64,000 nt of DNA from NCBI GenBank assembly GCA_022828595.1, contig JAKGHH010000007.1:61120727-61184726 (forward strand), written 5' to 3'. The stretch's first letter is position 1. Every line of letters begins with the position of its first letter. This DNA is from Nelumbo lutea (taxonomy: Eukaryota > Streptophyta > Magnoliopsida > Proteales > Nelumbonaceae). Under the pieces are notes generated by a model. That model was not told where the DNA came from. It did not search any database and saw only the letters and a program-made list of their open reading frames with translations. Of this stretch, positions 59,000 through 64,000 are shown piece after piece. The position numbers were made by a program, and so were the translations under genes.

Positions 59000-61035
59000 A
59001 ATTTTGAAGTCGCTTGAGCCAAGGTGCATGGTCCTTTTTTTATACTACATATTTCCTACATGCTAGTATGATACTTTTGATACTTCAAAGCTTAACATCT
59101 GTTCTAGAGATGAATACAAATTTCGTCCTCGCACCCACCTCACATCACATTGCAACCACACATCGAGAACATCATGTTTTCATTTTGAGATGCTCCAAAT
59201 GCACGGCTACAAGTCCTATGAGCTAGATGTATGGAGTGGGGACCATTCTGTGACAAGGAAATCCAGAATTATCCTAATTTTAGTAACTATCGTCCCTCTG
59301 AATGGCAGGAAACACAGTTTTTGCACATCACACGTGTCAATACTGTGAACCATGGGTTGGGGATAAGGTTTATAGCTTCTGTCACCGCCAACAGGAAAGG
59401 GATTGTGATGGATACACAGCGCAATCCAGAGAAGTGGTTTGAAACATGCCACACGCCACCACCCTTGATATCTTGTTGGCTGTTGGGTATGGGTCGGGTC
59501 AGGCATGGAGCTTGGTCCACCAAACCCAATTTACTAATTGGATACCTTGGATTGCATTGCATTACTCTGGTAGTCTAGTTCTTGAAATAGTAAGTTGAGC
59601 ACTTGAGCCAACCCAGGTCCAGTTGGGAAACTAAACCCGTACCCTGCCATATCAACAACATATGGAGCAGAGATAAACCAACAATACTCAGATGGCTGGA
59701 TGGAAGCTTTGACTCATTGACAATTCACATACTTTGTTGCAAGTTGCAAAAGGATTTGAAAAAAGAAAGCTTGTGTGAGGCATTAAAGGAAGAGGAAAAA
59801 AATATAGTGCAAATATTCTCAAGTACCTTTCTGAGGCACTGAGATGAATATCCATATCAATCATGCATTAATACCATAACTTCAGACCTGTCTGCCCTTC
59901 AGTTTACAAAGACATCCAGTTGTGTGAACTTGAGGCCCAAACCAATATCGTTCTTTCCTTTTCTTCCTTTTTATCCTTTTTCGTTCCCATAATTTATTAT
60001 TTATCCACAATATTAAAAGAAAACGGAGCACATATACAAAGACATGAGATGAGGATAACTCTTATTTAGATTAGAATGTAGATAGAAATAGAGATTTGTA
60101 GCACATTGAAATGACTTTATCAGACATTTGCATAATTGCATTGTGCATGCATCCCCTAGTTGTTTTTTTTTTCGCTCAACCTTAGTTTTAACATTAGAAA
60201 ATTAGCCTTTGTCTTCCCAGATACAGTGTATAGCGTGATCACTTGTTCTTATAGTTTTTTGAGCAGCTCAAATATAGATCCAAGTATCCAACTTGCCAGT
60301 AAACAAAGTATAAAATCCAAGAAAACTAAATGCTCAATAAACCACACAAATGATCATCCCACATCTTAGTTGCAATCATGTCCTAGTCCCACAACTAGGA
60401 AGTCATCTCTGGTTATCCCCCTTCAAAAACAGTATCTGAAACTTGAGTTTCAATCATTGTCGTTACTCCTGCCTCAAACTCCCAAGCTGCTTTTATCTAT
60501 GATCCAGTTTCTTGTTCATACATTAGAAAGTCAATAATACCTTGTCCTTTCTAGATAAAATTACATATGGCACATGCTGCTACCACTAGCTTTACCTGTA
60601 ACGGGCAGGGAGGAACCAACATCAAAATAGGGAAACATAAGACACAAAAAATGTGAGAGGTGTCATTTTTTTACAACGTAAATATAAACCTAACACTACA
60701 ATTTAAAATGTAAATCAAGAAGAAAAGTTATTAAATAGTATGAAATAAGTTTTTAAGTTCATCTCAATCTGAAATCCTTGCACACTGGAAACATTTGAAA
60801 CTAGGCACCAAATGAGAAACATTGTGAGTCAATTACAGTATGTATGCATGTACAATAAAGAAAATACTTGCTTAGGTTAGTCAACAAGGTTTCCGTTGAA
60901 TTAAAAGTGTAGATATATTAATTTTCTAAGCCTCAAAACACTGTGATAGAACCATAAAGACATGATTGCAATTTCTCTTATATCTGAGGCAAGGTTACCC
61001 ACATTTAGGTGCAAATACAATGAATAAAATACAAG
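59000..61035. other. Intergenic, no supported gene
   Basis: A 115-codon frame at 59231-59578 (plus) contains an ordinary-looking segment (RVNTVNHGLGIRFIASVTAN) without recognised family, flanking exons or conserved start. Nothing else stands out. Confidence 0.4.
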
Positions 61036-61037
61036 GT

Positions 61038-61800
61038 ATCTTTTTTTTTTTTTTTGAGAAAAGGTAACTCTCATTAAAAAGAAAGGGGAGGGATATACAG
61101 GATGTATAAGAGATGCATCAATCAGGTACTAAAAAAAACCAAAAAGCCTTCCCTACCCATTAAAACGGAAGCTCTATATTGCTGTACAAAAAATCCCTGC
61201 CCACCCCAGATTTAGCAAGAGCATCTGCTACTGAGTTCAAATTCCTTGGAATCCACCTGAAGACACAGTGTAGCTGCAATTGGATAACCCTGATTTCATT
61301 GATCTGATGAGAGAATCTCCAAGGTCCCTCCTGCTGATTTAACTACACACCTCAGCTTCAATAGCTTCAGCCTCTCCAATGGGTCCACTATAGGCCCAAA
61401 CTTGAGTGCCTAATGAAGTGAGAATTCTGCAACATATTCCTGCTTGACCTCTGTGGCTAAGTCTACTTAAGCAACTGCCATCAAACTGGAGAACGAAATC
61501 TGTAGGGGGTCTGGGGGTCATAGGAACTGTGTGAACTCTTTCAAAACTTGAAGAACTCAGGACCAGCCCCAAATTTCTTTCTAGGTCTCCCATTGAAATG
61601 CCTCTGAACATACTAGAAACCTTCATCCAGGAGTTAATTTGAAAAAGCACCCTTCCTTTTAACTCATCCAGGGAGAAGTACTTATCTTCAAAGATTCTTT
61701 TGTTACACTCCTCCCAAATGCACCAGCAAACTGCATGGACGGTCGCCTTTCCGTAAAGAGCAGCTCTTTTACTTGAGGTACACCCAGGCCATTGTTAAAG
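61038..61800 (-). mobile_element. LINE 3' end (zf-RVT end, RNase H, poly(A))
   Basis: The minus strand gives a CWCIWEECNKRIF block near 61690-61735, then TDFVLQFDGSCLSRLSHRGQ (about 61440-61500), the start of RNase H, and IGEAEAIEAEV. A T-run on the plus strand at about 61041-61056 is its poly(A) tail. Confidence 0.7.
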
Positions 61801-62124
61801 GTCAGACATCATTTTGGATGTCACAAAGAGAAGAAAGTGTGAAAATGAGGTGTCAAATGGCTTAAGATATGTCTCATATTCAGTATTACTTACACCTATA
61901 CATCTGCCTTCAAAAATTACTGACCCTGCACACACATGGATTTGGGACATAGGTTGAATATGGTGGGTCCAGGAACCTAATGCCCAGCCATATGTTGTAT
62001 ATTCTGTAAATAAATACCTACCACAGAGCTAGTCATACCTATGTATTTATTGTATTTATTCCAATCATTGTGAAGACATAGTTAATGTCAAGGATGCCTT
62101 GAATACGAAGCAGAGATTAGATGG

Positions 62125-62225
62125 ATAAAATCCATCTCATCATCATCATCATCTAATCCTTGTCCCAACCATATGGGGCCAGCTACATGAATCCTGTTTT
62201 GCCATTCTGTTCTGTTCAGTGCCAA
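62125..62225 (-). mobile_element. Au-like SINE 3' module, minus orientation
   Basis: A CATCATCATCATC run, then TAATCCTTGTCCCAACCATA, then TGGGGCCAGCTACATGAATC is the reverse of the Au-like 3' module seen at 11265. This is the cleanest copy in the window. Confidence 0.55.
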
Positions 62226-62789
62226 ATCCATCTGAAAAAGTAAACTTTTTTTATTGGAAAAAGTTGACTTTGCTCTAATTGTTCTCCTAGGTTTGGACCA
62301 TCTAAATGGTCACTGCAGATCCTCTTAGATAAATTAAATGGGAAATTACTGGTTTGGATTCCCAAGTAAAAAAAAAAACATGGAAAATCTGGATATAATT
62401 CAATATTTTGCTTTTACACTTAAAAACTATTTCTAGAATTAGATGTTTACAAAATAAAAAGAAAACAAAAAAGATGGTTAGTTTTACCGGAATAACAATG
62501 ACAGAACATCACATGATACTCCATTTCATTATTTCTTTCATTTGGGAATGGTTCTTCCCCCTTTTAAGTTGCACATGGACAGTGCCTACGAGTATTTCCA
62601 TCTTGTTCAGTGAAGGAACTTTTACATAGCCAAGGATTAAGGAAGAGAGGATCATATGGTTCTTCCTCTTTTTAGTTGCACGTGGACATTTGCCCCTTTT
62701 CATATGATGATTTTGAGGAAAAAGTGGGAAGAAGTAGCTGCAACATCTTCAAGAAAAACAAAGGCTCCAAAGCCATGGACACCAACTGA

Positions 62790-63500
62790 AGGAGACTTAA
62801 ATTAAATTTCAATGCTAGCAGCTTTGGAAGTGGGTGGAGAGTTTAGAGATAAAGATGGCCATATTGCAGCTATGTTCGCAGGCCCAATCAGTTTTAAGGA
62901 TTCCATAAGGGCTGAACTCCATGCTATACTCCATGGAATCCAACAGGAAAGAGATATGAATTTAGATAAGCAAATCATGAAGGGTGGCTCCAACATTGTG
63001 GTTGGATGGCTGAAGAATATTTTTTTTCTTTTTGATGAATAACAGAATGTGATTTACTAAATTAATAAAGAAAGTGTACAAAGAGGAAAAGGGAGAGAAA
63101 CTCTCTTAGCTCTCCCAAGTACAGATAAAGATGATATAATTACAATACAGCCCAAAATAAATGATCCCCCCCCTGCTTTGCTAATGTATCAGCAAAGGAA
63201 TTAGAATTCCTTTTCACCCATTGCACATTGATTTCCATTCCTTGAGATAGCCATTTACTCATTTTCTCATTTATATAGCACCAACATCCAGCCTCCTCTT
63301 CTGCAACCACTCAATAACTAACTTTGAGTCCCCCTCAATTACTAATTACTAGCTTCTGCATGTTCAGCTCTCTAGCCTTTTGAAGACCTTCCAGCACAGA
63401 CATTATTTCAGCCCTCAAAGAATCTCCAACACCAACTAATCCCAAGTAGACAGCAATGATTCTTCCTTGACACTCCTTGGACCCTTAATACTCATGGGGA
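62790..63500. mobile_element. LINE RNase H (+) invaded by another LINE 3' end (-)
   Basis: A plus-strand RNase H piece (LKLNF.. near 62800, SFKDSIRAELHAILHGIQQE near 62888-62945, NIVVGWLKN at about 62990-63018) stops at a T-run (63019-63031). From there the minus strand carries another LINE RNase H end (QWVKRNSNSFADTLAKQG near 63165-63225, AEIMSVLEGLQKAREL near 63365-63415). So one LINE end inserted, tail first, into another. Confidence 0.65.
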
Positions 63501-63566
63501 TCTAGCAATTAGTCTAGGAGGCAATACTGAGTGTGGTGATGGTTAGGGCATCAAAGCTGTTAGTCG

Positions 63567-64000
63567 ATGCTCAAGATTGTTAAAGAAGTCTTCATGGAAT
63601 CAAGTGATGGTGCCCTGGAGAGGGTGAGATGGTCAGAGAAGTGCCTAGTAGGTCCTTTTTACCATTCTGATCCTGACAAAGTCAAGGTTCTAAGATGGGT
63701 CAGATCAAAGTGGAACGTGAAAGAGAAAGTCCAAGTGAAAAAGTTAAATGCAGGGTTTTTTTCTCTTTGTCTTGAGTAGCAAGGAGGAGGCATCCGTTAG
63801 TGGCAGTAATCAGAGAAGTAGGTTCAAAGAGTCTCGTGTGGATCAATGTCTTCAGAATTCCTCTCCATGCCTGGAATTTACAAACTTTGTGTGATGGGAA
63901 ATGCTTGTGGCTCCTTCAAGAAAATTAATGCTTGCACATACTGGATGAAGAACCTAGTTTCAGCAAGAATATTGGTCGAAGTTGAGGAGGTTCATCCGGT
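63567..64000 (+). mobile_element. LINE ORF1-like fragment (DUF4283 type), off the edge
   Basis: SEKCLVGPFYHSDPDKVKVL then WVRSKWNVKEKVQVKKL matches the pattern of the DUF4283 domain of plant LINE ORF1 proteins. After a stop, other frames continue (FRIPLHAWNL near 63860; ARILVEVEEVHP at the end). It is broken and runs past the window. Confidence 0.6.

Noticed and set aside
59231..59578. 115-codon frame as a gene
   Set aside because: No recognised motif, no splice context, and the opposite strand is equally open.
1..64000. tRNA, rRNA, snoRNA or miRNA genes
   Set aside because: No cloverleaf, rRNA segment or convincing precursor hairpin was recognised apart from the SINE head at 29215 and the foldback at 43981.

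Overview
This is nuclear DNA from a flowering plant. The evidence is spliced, plastid-targeted plant genes with GT-AG introns, plant-type Copia and chromodomain Gypsy LTR retrotransposons, L1-like LINEs with RNase H, and many hAT-like and PIF-like non-autonomous elements. The species cannot be read from the sequence. A eudicot or magnoliid with large, transposon-filled introns fits, but this is inference. Only three host genes are well supported: (1) the 3' part of an IMPL1-type inositol monophosphatase gene (+ strand, exons at 6027-6125, 6209-6322, 23631-23732 and 24153-24251); (2) a three-exon PHLOEM PROTEIN 2-like lectin gene (- strand, 27652-28603); (3) an intronless ferredoxin-thioredoxin reductase variable-chain gene (- strand, 54745-55293). 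Nearly everything else that can be recognised is transposon sequence of several ages.

Region 1-6026 is intron upstream of the first visible IMPL1 exon. It holds Copia fragments, a 690-bp hAT-type element and a LINE fragment. Region 6323-23630 is one 17.3-kb intron that splits the IMPL1 signature motif. It contains L1-like LINE fragments invaded by three LTR elements, each with a matching 5-bp target duplication: a 2.85-kb Gypsy element (11837-14690, GATAC), a 5.16-kb Copia (15038-20197, GTTTT) and a 1.9-kb probable solo LTR (20768-22668, ATTTG). When each insertion is mentally removed, the LINE reading frame is restored across the gap, which confirms all three boundaries.

The most striking object is the Gypsy element. 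Between a gag fragment and the chromodomain tail, most of its polyprotein is replaced by about 1.13 kb of intronless coding sequence for NDUFV1, the 51-kDa flavoprotein of mitochondrial complex I. It is a retrotransposon that captured a host mRNA, joined nearly in frame to gag through apparent microhomology.

Region 24252-31896 contains the IMPL1 3' end, a 1.9-kb PIF/Harbinger-like element, the PP2-like gene, and a LINE piece interrupted by a tRNA-derived SINE. Region 31897-43783 is an old, heavily mutated + strand Copia element. Its first LTR is split by a second, - strand Copia element (32072-37431) and by a hAT-type MITE (37554-38055). Region 43784-54700 is mostly AT-rich intergenic DNA with small non-autonomous elements. 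FTRA and its G-box-rich upstream region follow. Then come a hAT-type element with perfect 8-bp target duplications (57526-58283), and several LINE ends up to the window edge.

Apart from the IMPL1 exons lying around the nest, there is no evidence that the genes act together. All identifications come from reading translations and motifs; no database search was run.
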